Source: Pomphorhynchus laevis (Eukaryota > Acanthocephala > Palaeacanthocephala > Echinorhynchida > Pomphorhynchidae). Taken from it: DNA of 64,000 bases. The notes under the pieces are model-generated. The model worked only from the letters and a program-made list of their open reading frames with translations, ran no database searches and had not been told where the DNA came from. Each line of letters opens with the position of its first letter. Positions within the stretch are counted from its first letter, which is position 1. Both the position numbers and the translations under genes were made by a program. Shown piece by piece: positions 9,348 to 20,106 of the stretch. Where the stretch lies: the NCBI GenBank assembly GCA_012934845.2, contig WNNJ02002675.1, positions 1 to 64,000 of the forward strand. The letters run 5' to 3'.

Positions 9348-9533
9348 GATAGTTTAAACTGTTGTAAGAACTTTAATTACCAATACTGTTTTTAAATCCG
9401 TCGAAGATCCGTATTCCTTTAGGTGTTAAACAGGATTCATTGTATTTATGTATGTTATTTTATTGTAAGTAGTTTATTAAGCAGCAAAGAAAGTTCAAAC
9501 TAGTGTATATCATTGTAAGTACTTTAATAACCA

Positions 9534-9537
<4 letters not shown>

Positions 9538-9585
<48 letters not shown>
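9538..9585. repeat. (TA)n microsatellite
   Basis: This TA-dinucleotide tract marks the right-hand break point of copy B. It continues the reading of the reverse-transcriptase motif ...S-P-M-L-F... into repeated I-Y codons on the minus strand. It pairs with the tract at 4819-4880. Confidence 0.95.
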
Positions 9586-9588
<3 letters not shown>

Positions 9589-10262
9589 AGCATTGGACTC
9601 AGAACGCAGCCTTGTGGTACACCACAGGTGATTGCTGATCACTTAGATATATAACCTTTGATGCGCACGGCAAAGTAACGATCAGTTAGGAATGACTGAA
9701 TCCAAGTTTTAACGCGACCGTCAATCCCACATAGCGATAGTTGATTGATAAGAATACGGTGTACGACCCTATCAAAAGCCTTTGATAAATCGAAGAAGAG
9801 CGTGTCCACTCCCGTTCCTGCTTGAACCGCATTCGACCAACTATTCCGGGAGAATACAAGGTTAGTTACCGTAGAACGGTGAGGTCTGAAACCGTGCTGG
9901 GCATCGTTGATGATGTTATTGTCTTCTAGATGTGAACTTACTGTACGAAGCAGAATTCTCTCCTTTACTTTGCACGCAATAGAAGTTAGACTTATGGGAC
10001 GATAATTGCTAGTCTGATTGCGATCACCCTTTTTGAACACAGGGCAGATTATAGATCTTTTCCAGTCATCCGGTAAACTTCCAGAGTATAGAGAACTCTG
10101 GAATATAGCACATAGCGGACTTGTCAACACTGTAGCCAGCTCGCCAGACAGCATGGCAGAAGTGTTTGCATCCGCTTTTGAGCTAACACCAGATGCTTTC
10201 TCTAGCATATGTGGAGATGCAGCATCACAACAGGTAGAAATTGGTTCTCCAGTTTTTAACGA
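9586..10262 (-). mobile_element. CR1-type LINE copy B, 5' part of reverse transcriptase
   Basis: The minus frame 10271-9639 (210 aa) holds the first half of a CR1 reverse transcriptase: L-P-D-D-W-K-R-S, F-K-K-G-D, N-Y-R-P-I-S-L-T-S, H-G-F-R-P-H-R-S-T and F-F-D-L-S-K-A-F-D-R-V. After a stop just past R-I-K-G-Y-I, the codons for G-V-P-Q-G-C-V-L-S-P continue to the TA tract. The 5' end is truncated at about 10262 against another LINE. It belongs with 3890-4818. Confidence 0.82.
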
Positions 10263-11760
10263 TAACAGCACATGAGGTTTTTGTTGGATTGGCTAGATTA
10301 TCTAGATCATCAGCGGCAGGCTTAGATGATATTCACCCCCAACTTCTTAAGTTACTGGCTCCTGTTCTGGCTGAGCCATTAGCATCCATATTTGAGCTGA
10401 GCTTGCGCATCTCGAAGTTATCTGCTGCCTGGAAAAAAAGCGATTGTAGTACCAATTTATAAAAATGGTGAAAAAGATGATCCAAATAACTATAGGGCAA
10501 TAAGTCTAACTAGTAATGTATGCAAAGTGACTGGGCACATACTAAACAAACGCATATATGGTCATTTGAGTTCGCTAAGAATTATCAATAATGCACAGCA
10601 TGGATTTCGCCCTGGACGTTCATGTCTTACACACTTATTACATACTCGTGAAGATCGGGTTGGAAATGTTGCTAACGGGTACTGTATCGACGTAATATTT
10701 CTTGACTTTAATCGGGCTTTTGATATGGTGCCCCACAAAGTGCTAATTTCCACCCTTGAGTCTTATAAAGTCAATGGCTTCAATATAAGCTGGATTCAAG
10801 ATTTTATTAAAGATAGATACTTTGCTGTTCGTGTAGGTCAATGTATATAATCTTCTCGTCTTATCACCTCATGATTACCAAAGGAATCGGTCCTAGGTCC
10901 TTTGTAGTTTAACATCTTTATAAATCATCTACTAGATTTACTTGAGGATTGTAGTGCTTTAGCTTTTACCGATGATGTAAAGGTATGGAAATTGAATAAT
11001 ACCAACAAGGATCGAAACGACTTTCAAAATATCCTAAACATTGTTTAGCAATGATCCGTGAATACTGGAATCGTATTGAATATTAAAAGTGTGCACATAT
11101 GAGATTAGATCATAGCAATGGGAGTCAAGAATATTTTTCTTGACAACCAAGAAATTTGTTGTTACCACACAGTATATATAAAGATGATGGTGTGATTATT
11201 TAAAACAATATGAAAACACGTGCTAAGACTGATATGATTTGCAACTCATCAAGAAGAATGACTTATATTGTAAAAAATTCCTTTAAAGACCAATCTTTCA
11301 TTTGTGTTGTGCGTTTATATAATACTCTTATAATACCGATATTTGAATATGTCACCAGCAGTTTTCCCGTTACGCGTACAAAACTTGATCAATTAGAGTT
11401 CATACTTCGACGATTTACGAAATTATGTCCTTAGGTACGATATCTTCTCTACTAAACACGATTAAAATGTTTGAATATGCCGACAGTGCGTGAAAGGTTC
11501 CTTCTTTTCGACCTTTTAGCTATGTATCGACTAATTAATGAGGATGAAATTTTTCCAGCAAATAGAGTTGAACTCAATGATCGGGATGGGCAGAGGGCAC
11601 TCGCAAGTATTGGTAGTACATGAACACGGAAATACCATCGTCATTTCAGACTGTCCCATCAAGCTGTGAATGTTTGAAATCGTCTTCGAGCTTATGTCGT
11701 TGCGGTGCATACAATCAATGATTTTTAATATAATATAAATAGCTTGATTCGCAGTGAGAA
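10263..11760 (+). mobile_element. Degenerate CR1-type LINE copy C (reverse transcriptase to tail)
   Basis: The plus strand carries a decayed ORF2 from L-A-R-L-S-R-S-S-A-A-G-L-D-D-I at 10281 onward. It then shows W-K-K-A-I-V-V-P-I-Y-K-N-G (with a frame change near 10435), H-G-F-R-P-G-R-S, F-L-D-F-N-R-A-F-D-M-V (10700s), a damaged G-V-P-Q-G region and T-D-D in place of Y-A-D-D near 10970. The tail is recognisable at 11640-11730. At least eight stops or frameshifts are visible, so it is old. The 5' side was cut by, or abuts, copy B. Confidence 0.75.
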
Positions 11761-11859
11761 CGAGAGGTCGTTGTTGCAGTACCCATGGTCTTAAAAAATA
11801 GCCAAAATTACAAGTAAGTTTTTTGTTCACATTATATATTATTATACATTCAACAACAT

Positions 11860-12740
11860 TCGCAACAAGTTTGTTGCGATGCACCGGACTGTGATATCTG
11901 GACAACGATTACCTGTACAGAAAATATGGTACTTTCCTTGTCGACAAAACTTTTTTATGTGGCTTCTGCTGTGCTCAAATGATAGGTAAGCTACAGATTA
12001 ATTCACAGACATGCAACCTTTTGGACACTGCTCTGAAGACTCTTGAGCCTGGAACAACGAATGTCAACGATGTCGATGAAAATGATGAAAATACACAATC
12101 TACTGATGAATCGGAGACTAACAGTATAAGCTTACTTGGTTATGATCAAGATTTAATGCCTTTGCTTAATGATAATTTTATTGAAAATCATGATATTAGT
12201 TACCAGCCAGTATAATCAACTATTGATACACTACCTATTGTTAAATATCATACGCGAACGTTATCTCCACGGACCCTCAATAGCAATCAGTTTATTTGCA
12301 GCCATCATTATCAATCAATGAATTCGACTGCAGATATAATCCGATACGACGATGTTCCAAGATCTCTCCTGAGATCTGACGATGCTGGGAATTATGCAAA
12401 CTCTTAACAGATTGATAGCCGCATTTCTGCCTAAATGTCTGAACATGTTCCATATGCCACGCCTACTCACATAATGTCACTCTCTTATAATTCTGCAGAC
12501 ATTCACAGTCGTTTTGTCAAAGGGAATAAACGGATTTCGCCGTCGAGTGTAAAGATTATACATAAACGTGTAGCTTATGATCGATTAAGTTGCGTAATAT
12601 TTGCTAATATACCTGAATCGAGTTCTGTCACTGCACAAGGTAGCTTAGACGACGATGTTACCTCTGTACGGTCAGTTATCTCAACTATGTTTAGCAAAGG
12701 GGAGGAAGAAATTGCTAAAAGACTTGGAACTAATCTGGAA
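11860..12740 (+). mobile_element. Decayed CR1 ORF1 fragment
   Basis: The first piece, at about 11867-11975, shows C-D-A-P-D-C-D-I-W-T-T and then L-C-G-F-C, the PHD-like motif of CR1 ORF1. An acidic middle is open at 11979-12215. The conserved C-terminal domain is at about 12560-12740: L-S-C-V-I-F-A-N-I-P-E-S-S, L-D-D-D-V, S-V-R-S-V-I-S. Two frame changes separate the parts. A short 3' tail remnant of the 647-3060 family (TTATACATTCAACAACAT) sits just before it, at about 11836-11856. Confidence 0.7.
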
Positions 12741-12790
12741 CTGTCAGTTCCAGATTATTCCTGTCAGTTCCAGATTATTCCTGTCAGTTC
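12741..12790. repeat. 20-bp tandem repeat at a LINE-LINE junction
   Basis: The unit CTGTCAGTTCCAGATTATTC occurs twice, followed by a half unit. It lies exactly between the end of the decayed CR1 ORF1 and the start of the next L2-like LINE, so the repeats may be slippage or duplication at the insertion site. Confidence 0.9.
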
Positions 12791-12836
12791 CGATCTCTAC
12801 GCTCGCGGATTGAGCTTAATCTATCGATAAAAGGTC

Positions 12837-14855
12837 ATGCCTAAAAAAGCGCGATCTCAGATCCCTGTTCCTGATCAACAGTCTTCCACATCGGAATGCA
12901 ATGATGGTTATACCAGCCTTGAAGTTGGATGCGATTCCAAAGATTGTGATGTATGGACACTTGTTCGTGTTAAAATATCCGACCACTCGGTGTATAAACG
13001 TAAACAGTTCACATGCGGTTTTTGTACATCAGTACGACTACTACAGTTATCCTGCTCCTCTACTCCTGTATCACACACGATCACTCAGACCAATGCTGTT
13101 TTAGATGTTTCCCTCGCATCAACACCTGACTTCGCATCTTTTAATCTCATTATGGAACCTACTCTTTCAAACACTCCTCGTTCAACTACGTACCAAACTT
13201 CCATTAATCTTTCTAATTATAACAATGCTAACGATAAAGCTTTTCATCTCGTACCTCCTCTTTCCTATTCCTCCCCCAATCTAAATAAATCTCAAGCTTC
13301 TTTATTCTCTTCACGTACTTCTTACTCGACTTCCCCCGTATCACTTCTCAATAATTTACATCCTTCCATCAAAATCATTTCCAGTAACATTTCCGATCAA
13401 CTGATTCAACACTCCATTCCTGTCACTCATGCCCCAACCTATCTTAATTCTCCTTACTCTAACTCCCATGTAACACCTCCAAATAATTTGCATCCTTCAT
13501 TTAAAATCATCTCCAGTCACATCTCTGATCAACCGATTCAACACCCCGCTCCCGTCACACTTGCTCCAACCAATATTAATTCTCTATCAAGCACCCTTGT
13601 CATTTCCACTTCTATCTGCTCATCTGCCTCGAATCCTACCAGCTCTGTTCGTCCACCACTTCCACGAAATCGTTTTCCTTCGCGCGATCGCTGTATAATC
13701 ATATCAAACTTAAAGCTTTCCGAATCTGCTTCTCCACAATCTCGCCTCGATGATGTATCTGCTTTCAGGTCTATCCCAGCAACCATTCTTCCTGATGATA
13801 CCCCATCCCTCTTCAATAATATCGATCCTGTATCCTTTATTCGTTTATACAAATCCACTAAATCCAATCATCTCAGTCCTCCACTCTTAAAAATCGTTTT
13901 CCGACATAGTTCACAAGTCTCTTCACGTTGTACACACAAGGTCAAAAATTCGAAGGCGTCCCATCTCTCCCCCTTGTCTTCTTCGCTAGTCGATCTCGCT
14001 CCTAAGCATACTTTTCATCTTAGTCTATTCAACACTCGCTCCATTCTTCATAAAGCTGATATGCTTCACGATATCTTCGATCAATTATCTATCAATATTC
14101 TCTGCATTACCGAATCATGTCACTCTGACTTCGACGATCTTGCTATTCGTCGTCTATGTCGCTCTGGTTGTTCTCTAGTTGAATCAGCTCGTCAAATTGC
14201 ATCTCATACATCTACTGCTTCTAACCATGACGTTATTGTTGCCATTGCTCGTCACCCAATGTCTTTACGTAAAATTAACGTTAACATCCGTTACACTTCG
14301 TTCGAATTACTCATATGCAGATTATCAACGCATTTCCCTCTGGAACTTGTGATTGTATACCGTCCAGGTTCAGTTGCCTCATCACGTATCTTCTTTAACG
14401 ACCTTGCAGATCTAATGTCTCATTGTTCATTGTCTTATACTCCTTCTTTTGTTCTCGGTTACTTTAACATTCGTCTTGATCGCTCGTCTGACTCTGACTC
14501 TATCACTTTAACTAATCTTTTTTCTGATTTTAACTATAAATTACTTTCAACAAGCCCAACTCATATTCTCGGCGGTGCTCTCGACATCATTGATGTTCCT
14601 AACTGTTTCAATGACTATACCTCCTTGTCAATTACTGATCCTGGTTTGTCCGATCATTTCCTTGTCACTCTTACTCTTACTCGTCCCATCCTTCTTCTCC
14701 GCCTTTACCATTATCTACACCAAGTCGACCCTGGAAGCATCTCGATATCCCTATTCTCTGCACAGCCTTACTCAATTCCTCACTCTTTACACTTCCTCTT
14801 AACTATCTCTCTCCCGATGATCTCTGCATTCTGTTTGATTCTGAACTTACGTTGA
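12837..14855 (+). CDS. L2-like LINE ORF1-endonuclease fused frame
   Basis: A 672-aa open frame joins two proteins. Residues 1-70 have the zinc motif C-D-S-K-D-C-D-V-W-T-L then F-T-C-G-F-C. A long Ser/Pro/Thr-rich stretch follows, with an internal repeat of S-P/L-N-N-L-H-P-S-x-K-I-I-S. The RNA-binding-like domain spans about 280-365 (R-D-R-C-I-I-I-S-N-L, L-L-K-I-V-F). From about 395 it is an APE endonuclease: L-F-N-T-R-S-I-L-H-K, I-T-E-S-C-H, I-V-Y-R-P-G-S, L-G-Y-F-N-I-R-L (Tyr replaces Asp of GDFN) and L-S-D-H-F. In the related copy at 20058-24011 ORF1 and ORF2 are separate frames, so the fusion is probably secondary. Confidence 0.7.
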   Translation: MPKKARSQIPVPDQQSSTSECNDGYTSLEVGCDSKDCDVWTLVRVKISDHSVYKRKQFTCGFCTSVRLLQLSCSSTPVSHTITQTNAVLDVSLASTPDFASFNLIMEPTLSNTPRSTTYQTSINLSNYNNANDKAFHLVPPLSYSSPNLNKSQASLFSSRTSYSTSPVSLLNNLHPSIKIISSNISDQLIQHSIPVTHAPTYLNSPYSNSHVTPPNNLHPSFKIISSHISDQPIQHPAPVTLAPTNINSLSSTLVISTSICSSASNPTSSVRPPLPRNRFPSRDRCIIISNLKLSESASPQSRLDDVSAFRSIPATILPDDTPSLFNNIDPVSFIRLYKSTKSNHLSPPLLKIVFRHSSQVSSRCTHKVKNSKASHLSPLSSSLVDLAPKHTFHLSLFNTRSILHKADMLHDIFDQLSINILCITESCHSDFDDLAIRRLCRSGCSLVESARQIASHTSTASNHDVIVAIARHPMSLRKINVNIRYTSFELLICRLSTHFPLELVIVYRPGSVASSRIFFNDLADLMSHCSLSYTPSFVLGYFNIRLDRSSDSDSITLTNLFSDFNYKLLSTSPTHILGGALDIIDVPNCFNDYTSLSITDPGLSDHFLVTLTLTRPILLLRLYHYLHQVDPGSISISLFSAQPYSIPHSLHFLLTISLPMISAFCLILNLR

Positions 14856-16461
14856 TCCTCAATAAACTTCTGCCTAGTCGACTTCGACGTTCCCAGCGCT
14901 TACGCCATGCTCCCTGGTTCGATATTGACTGTAGTCTTTCTAAGCGTCGACTCCGTCACTCTTTTCGCATGTATAAACGCTATCTTAAACGTTCTCCCAA
15001 CTCACTACCTCCAAATCTTCGTGATTCCTACTTTTCTCAACGCCGTTCACATCTCATTCTTATACGTACTAAACGTACTATCTTTTGGCAAAATCAACTC
15101 GAGTCATCTTCCAACACTAAATCTCATTGGAAAATCTTAAACTCAATTCTTTAACGATCATCTACCCCTTGTAATATAAATCCTGATGAATTTTCTTCTT
15201 ATCTACAAACGTAGCAATCTAATTTACTCTTCCTACTACCCATAGCCCCCTTGTGGAATAGTTCTGGGAGGGAAGTATTTACAGATAAGAGTGGTACCTA
15301 CTCTTATCTGTAAATATTTCCATCCCAGAACTATTCCGCCTTATTCCCGTTTCGTCTGATGAAGTTTCTTCGGTTCTGCTGTCATTACCTAATAAAACCT
15401 ATCCTTCTGACCCAATTCCCACCCACTTGCTTAAAAATAGCTGCCCCTCTATCTTCCCTTCCTAACCACATTGTTCAACTCGTTCATCCGTAGTCGTACA
15501 TTTCCTTCCATCAGGAAATGCGCCACTGTTCGTCCTCTTATCAAAAAACAATCTATCGATTTCTTACTACCATCTTCGTACCGTCCTATTTCACTTCTCC
15601 TAACCCTCTCTAAACTCCTTGAGCGTCTCGTTCTTAAGCAAATTAATACATATCCCTTTTCCTCTAACTTATTTCCTACCTTCCAATCCGATTTTCGCTC
15701 TAATCACTTTACCGAAATTGCATCTCTTAAAGTTTATAACGACTTACTCATATCGCGCAATCATAAATTATGTAGTGTCATAGTTTATCTTGATCTATCG
15801 TCTGCTTTTGAAATCGTCGATTACTCGATTCTTCTCCATCGCCTTCGTCATGATTATGGCTTCTCTTTACCCACTGTATCATGGTTTTCTTCATATCTAT
15901 CAAACCGTACATTTCGCGTCTATTCTAACTCTTCTCTCTCCCATTCTTCGTCCATTTCGTCCTGTGTGCCACCAGGCTCCGTATTAGGCCCTATGCTTTT
16001 CTCTTCTTCTTCTCGGTGATGTGTCTTCGATTTCTCATAAATTTAACTTCCATGTTATGCAATATGCTGATGACATTCTCATCTATGCTCATGCACCTGT
16101 ATATCGTATTCACGATCTTAGTGTTTTTGCTTCCGACTGTCTTGTCTCAATTTCCAATCATCTTTCTTCCCTTCGCCTTTCTCTGAATCCTGATAAATCC
16201 AAAATTATGTGGATCCTACCTCGACGTCTCGGCTTTGAATCTCTCTCTGTAACATTAAATTCTATAATTCTTCCTATCGTTGATAATTTCGTTTTCCTAG
16301 GCTTCCATTTTGACAACCGACTTTCACTTAAACCTTTTGTTAGAGATAAATTACGCTCATCTACCTTGATACTTCGCAACCTCCGTCAAGTTCGTAGAGT
16401 GATCAATTTCCCTTCTTGTATGACTCTCATATCTTCTCGGCGGTGCTCTCGACATCATTGA
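14852..16461 (+). pseudogene. L2-like LINE ORF2, linker and reverse transcriptase, first copy
   Basis: The frame shifts near 14700 and again at 15154 and 16019. The pieces are a basic linker (14852-15154), reverse transcriptase fingers and palm (15471-16019; S-S-Y-R-P-I-S-L-L, F-R-S-N-H-F-T-E-I-A, L-D-L-S-S-A-F-E-I-V, G-S-V-L-G-P), and the part with Q-Y-A-D-D-I-L-I-Y (16021-16461). A snapback duplication at 15255-15337 interrupts the linker. The frame then runs directly into repeated endonuclease sequence at the tandem-duplication junction, near 16436. Confidence 0.75.
15255..15337. repeat. Snapback inverted repeat, 38-bp arms
   Basis: The left arm 15255-15292 and right arm 15300-15337 are reverse complements with one or two mismatches around a 7-bp loop. 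In the second tandem copy (near 17110-17155) only the right-arm orientation exists. The first copy therefore gained an inverted copy of its own sequence. This accounts for its 42-bp excess: the offset between copies drops from 1868 to 1826 across this point. Confidence 0.88.
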
Positions 16462-18297
16462 TGTTCCTAACTGTTTCAATGACTATACCTCCTTGTCAAT
16501 TACTGATCCTGGTTTGTCCGATCATTTCCTTGTCACTCTTACTCTTACTCGTCCCATCCTTCTTCTCCGCCTTTACCATTATCTACACCAAGTCGACCCT
16601 GGAAGCATCTCGATATCCCTATTCTCTGCACAGCCTTACTCAATTCCTCACTCTTTACACTTCCTCTTAACTATCTCTCTCCCGATGATCTCTGCATTCT
16701 GTTTGATTCTGAACTTACGTTGATCCTCAATAAACTTCTGCCTAGTCGACTTCGACGTTCCCAGCGCTTACGCCATGCTCCCTGGTTCGATTCTGACTGT
16801 AGTCTTTCTAAGCGTCGACTCCGTCACTCTTTTCGTATGTATAAACGCTTTCTTAAACGTTCTCCCAACTCACTCCCTCCAAATCTTCGTGATTCCTACT
16901 TTTCTCAACGCCGTTCACATCTCATTCTTATACGTACTAGACGTACTATCTATTGGCGAAATCAACTCTAGTCATCTTCCAACTCTAAATCTCATTGGAA
17001 AATCTTAAACTCAATTCTTTCACGATCATCTACCCCTTGTAATATAAATCTGATGAATTTTCTTCTTATCTACAAACTAAGCTATCTAATTTACTTTCCC
17101 TACTACCCATAGCCCCCTTGTACCCACTCTTCTCTTTAAATACTTCCCTACCAGAACTATTCCACCTTCTTCCCGTTTCGTCTGATGAAGTTTCTTCAGT
17201 TATGCTGTCATTACCTAATAAAACCTATCCTTCTGACCCAATTCCCACTCACTTGCTTAAAAATATCTGCCCTCTATCTTACCCTTCCTAACCACATTGT
17301 TCAACTCGTCCATCCGTAGTCGTACATTTCCTTCCATCAGGAAATGCGCCACTGTTCGTCCTCTTATCAAAAAACAATCTATCGATTTCTTACTACCATC
17401 TTCGTACCGTCCTATTTCACTTCTCCTAACCCTCTCTAAACTCCTTGAGAGTCTCGTTCTTAAACAAGTTAATACATATCTCTTTTCCTCTAACTTATTT
17501 CCTCCCTTCCAATCCGATTTTCGCTCTAATTACTTTACCGAAATTGCATGTCTTAAAGTTTATAACGACTTACTCATATCGCGCGATCATAAATTATGTA
17601 GTGTCATAGTTTATCTTGATCTATCGTCTGCTTTTGACATCGTCGATTACTCGATTCTTCTCCATCGCCTTCGTCATGATTCTGGCTTCTCTTTACCCAC
17701 TGTATCATGATTTTCTTCATATCTATCAAACCGTACATTTCGCGTCTATTCTAACTCTTCTCTCTCCCATTCTTCGTCCATTTCGTCCTGTGTGCCACCA
17801 GGCTCCGTATTAGGCCCTATGCTTTTCTCTCTTCTTCTCGGTGATGTGTCTTCGATTTCTCATAAATTTAACTTCCATGTTATGCAATATGCTAATGATA
17901 TTCTCATCTATGCTCATGCACCTGTATATTAAATTCACGATCTTAGTGTTTTATCTTCCGACTGTCTTGTCTCAATTTCCAATCGCCTTTCTTCCTTTCG
18001 CCTTTCTCTGAATCCTGATAAATCCAAAATTATGTGGATCCTACCTCGACGCCTCGGTATTGAATCTCCCTCTGTATCATTAAATTCTATAATTCTTCCT
18101 ATCGTTGATAATTTCGTTTTCCTAGGCTTCCATTTTGACAACCGACTTTCACTTAAACCTTTTGTTAGAGATAAATTACGCTCATCTACCTTGATACTTC
18201 GCAACCTCCGTCAAGTTCGTGGATTGATCAATTTCACTTCTTGTATGACTCTCATATCTTCTCTCCTTTTTTCTAGACTCGATTATTATCTTAGTCT
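16438..18297 (+). repeat. Second unit of tandem duplication within LINE copy D
   Basis: The block repeats 14570-16437 almost base for base, with an offset of 1868 bp (1826 after the snapback). It starts at CGGCGGTGCTCTCGACATC and holds the late endonuclease, linker and reverse transcriptase up to about residue D-Y-Y-L-S-L-F. Both sides of the junction read CTCATAT(C)TTCTC, so microhomology or unequal exchange could have made it. Each copy has its own stops, and in the second copy Y-A-D-D reads Y-A-N-D. Confidence 0.9.
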
Positions 18298-18328
18298 ATT
18301 TTCCAACTCACCTAATGAGTTGGAAAAT
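18298..18328. repeat. Short perfect inverted repeat
   Basis: Arms of 13 bp (ATTTTCCAACTCA and its complement) flank a 5-bp spacer. It sits where the element skips from the middle of the C-terminal region to the 3' UTR, so it may mark the deletion or template-switch point. Confidence 0.85.
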
Positions 18329-18479
18329 CAACTTCCCTGCAGTGCTTCAAACGACAAATCCGATCCCATTTAAACAATTTTTCTGCTTGACTTTTTCATT
18401 TTTGTTTGTGTACTTGTAAGCGTACAGCTTGTACGCATTTGCCACATTAAATAAATTTGTATTATTATTAAAAACGTAA

Positions 18480-20057
18480 TTAATTGTACGGACAATGTCG
18501 CTTAGACTCATTACTTCGATCGAAGTACAATGCATGTCGAAATCAGTGTATCAGCGCTGGATCTCGAAAACGCATAATCTATGAAAGTCGACTATTCAAT
18601 TCCATAAATTCAAATCCAAAGTTATTTTGGTCATTTATTCGTAGAAATAAATGTGTAAAACCTCTCATATCGTCTTTTAAGTGTGGTGAACAGCTGGTTA
18701 ATTCGCAGTCAGATATTTTGGAGACATTCGCAGATTCATTTAGGCTTAGTGTTATGAACTCCACCAGTAACGATAATGATAATATTAGGATAAGCAATTT
18801 GTTGCCGTTGGGGTATTTCACAGTTTCACAATCTTCTGTATATGATGAGCTAGCTCGATTATCGATCAATTCATCTCCTGGTCCTGATGACATATATCCC
18901 TTTCTGCTTAGAGCTTTAAGATCCATCCTAACTGTGGCATTAACTGAATTGTTTAAAATGTCAATTGATAAATGCAAAATACCACCGGACTAGAAATACG
19001 CAATTGTAGTTCCGGTTTTTAAGAAGGGTGTCATGCACAATCCTGAAAATTACAGACCAGTGAGCTTAACTAGTATTGTCAGTAAAATTTTCGAACGGAT
19101 AATCTATAGATATGTTGTGAACTTATTGCGTCAATCAAACCAGATAAACCCATATCAACATGGATTTACCGTTGGACGATCGTGCTTTACTAATTTACTT
19201 TGTGCTAGGGAGGCGTGGGTTAATGGCGTGTCTAACGGGATAGCAGTTGACTGTGTCTTTATTGACTTTAATAAGGCTTTCGATCGTATACGTCATGAAA
19301 ATCTCATCGAAGTGCTTTTGGACTGTAAAATAAATTCGATTATTGTAAATTGGCTCCACGCATTCTTAATGCAACGCTCTTATTGTGTTCGCGTTGGATC
19401 GAGCTTATCATCATCACTTTCACTTACATTAGGTGTACCTCAAGGTACTGTCTTAGGTCCACTACTTTTCAACATTTATCCAAACACATTGTTAAAACAG
19501 CTACACTGTCCGAATTCGGCTTTTGCCGATGATCTTAAAATCTGGTTTAAAATTACATCGAAAAGCGACATTACTATATTGGAGCAAGATTTAAAAATTA
19601 TTCACGAATGGAGTATTCGGACAGGAGTAATAATAAATGTAGGTAAATGTGTCCATTTACGTTTTGGTCGGAGTGACATACATGCTGATTACATGTTAGG
19701 CAATAACATTGTATCTAGAGCTCATCACACAAATGACCTTGGCACAATTGTTCAGTCTTCTCTCAAGAGTCGAATGAACACAGACAGAATATGTTCGAAA
19801 AGGCGAAGTGTTCTTTACTTCAAGAATTGCTTCAAATATTTGACAGTAGAATGTTTTAAGCTACTGTACAATGCATTGGTTCATCCTCACATTGAGTACA
19901 TCATTCAATCATCATTAACGTGCACTAAAGAGGAAATCAATTCACTTGATAATATATTAAGGCGAGGGTCTCGATTATGTAAAGGAGTTGCACAGTTTCC
20001 TTATGCGGAGATACTAAGAATGCTAGGCATGTGTTCTATCCGATCACGTTTTATGTA
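18480..20057 (+). mobile_element. CR1-type LINE copy E, 5' block (linker and reverse transcriptase)
   Basis: The plus strand has a long near-open ORF2. The linker at 18484-18990 has F-W-S-F-I-R-R-N-K and S-P-G-P-D-D-I-Y. The reverse transcriptase at 18995-19900 has F-K-K-G-V, N-Y-R-P-V-S-L-T-S, H-G-F-T-V-G-R-S-C, F-I-D-F-N-K-A-F-D-R, G-V-P-Q-G-T-V-L-G-P and F-A-D-D-L-K-I-W. The main break is a TAG at 18991-18993 in place of the usual Trp of P-x-D-W-K. The copy is cut at about 20057 by the L2-like element F and resumes at 24012. Confidence 0.82.
19033..20057 (+). pseudogene. CR1 reverse transcriptase, interrupted by insertion
   Basis: The frame continues openly from M-H-N-P-E-N-Y-R-P-V through the palm (catalytic F-A-D-D) and thumb to S-I-R-S-R-F-M-Y-L at about 20057. 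From there the reading passes into the reversed 3' end of element F, which adds about 25 foreign residues up to the stop at 20136. The true continuation (L-D-L-V-A-L-Y-K-I-V) is found at 24017. Confidence 0.75.
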
Positions 20058-20106
20058 TTTAAAAAAAGGATTTATTTTAACGTGGCAAATGCGTGCCAGC
20101 GCACGC

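Larger units (their letters stand above)
4995..9480 (-). mobile_element. Full-length CR1-type LINE, both ORFs intact (copy A)
   Basis: In minus-strand order the element has a 5' UTR of about 130 bp (from near 9480), ORF1 (9347-7986), ORF2 (8079-5110) and a 3' UTR. The 3' UTR contains the hairpin GAGC-CTTGCT-GCTC and ends in (AAT)n at 5011-4993. No stop or frameshift interrupts either ORF, so this is the best candidate in the window for a recently active element. It sits inside copy B, which is split into 3890-4818 and 9586-10262. Its base composition is richer in GC than the flanking host DNA. The exact 5' end is not certain. Confidence 0.85.
12800..18475 (+). mobile_element. L2-like LINE copy D carrying a 1.87-kb internal tandem duplication
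   Basis: In order the element has a 5' end near 12800, ORF1 fused in frame to the endonuclease (12837-14855), a linker, reverse transcriptase (15361-16435), then a second copy of the span from the late endonuclease to the late reverse transcriptase (16438-18297), and a short 3' end. The tail has the hairpin GCGTAC-AGCTT-GTACGC at about 18419-18435 and ends in TTTGTATTATTATT. It is of the same family as the element at 20058-24011, which is intact in this region. Several frameshifts are present in each half. Confidence 0.85.

Noticed and set aside
13538-13867. 109-aa minus-strand frame
   Set aside because: It is the antisense of the Ser/Pro-rich ORF1 of LINE copy D and has no known domain.
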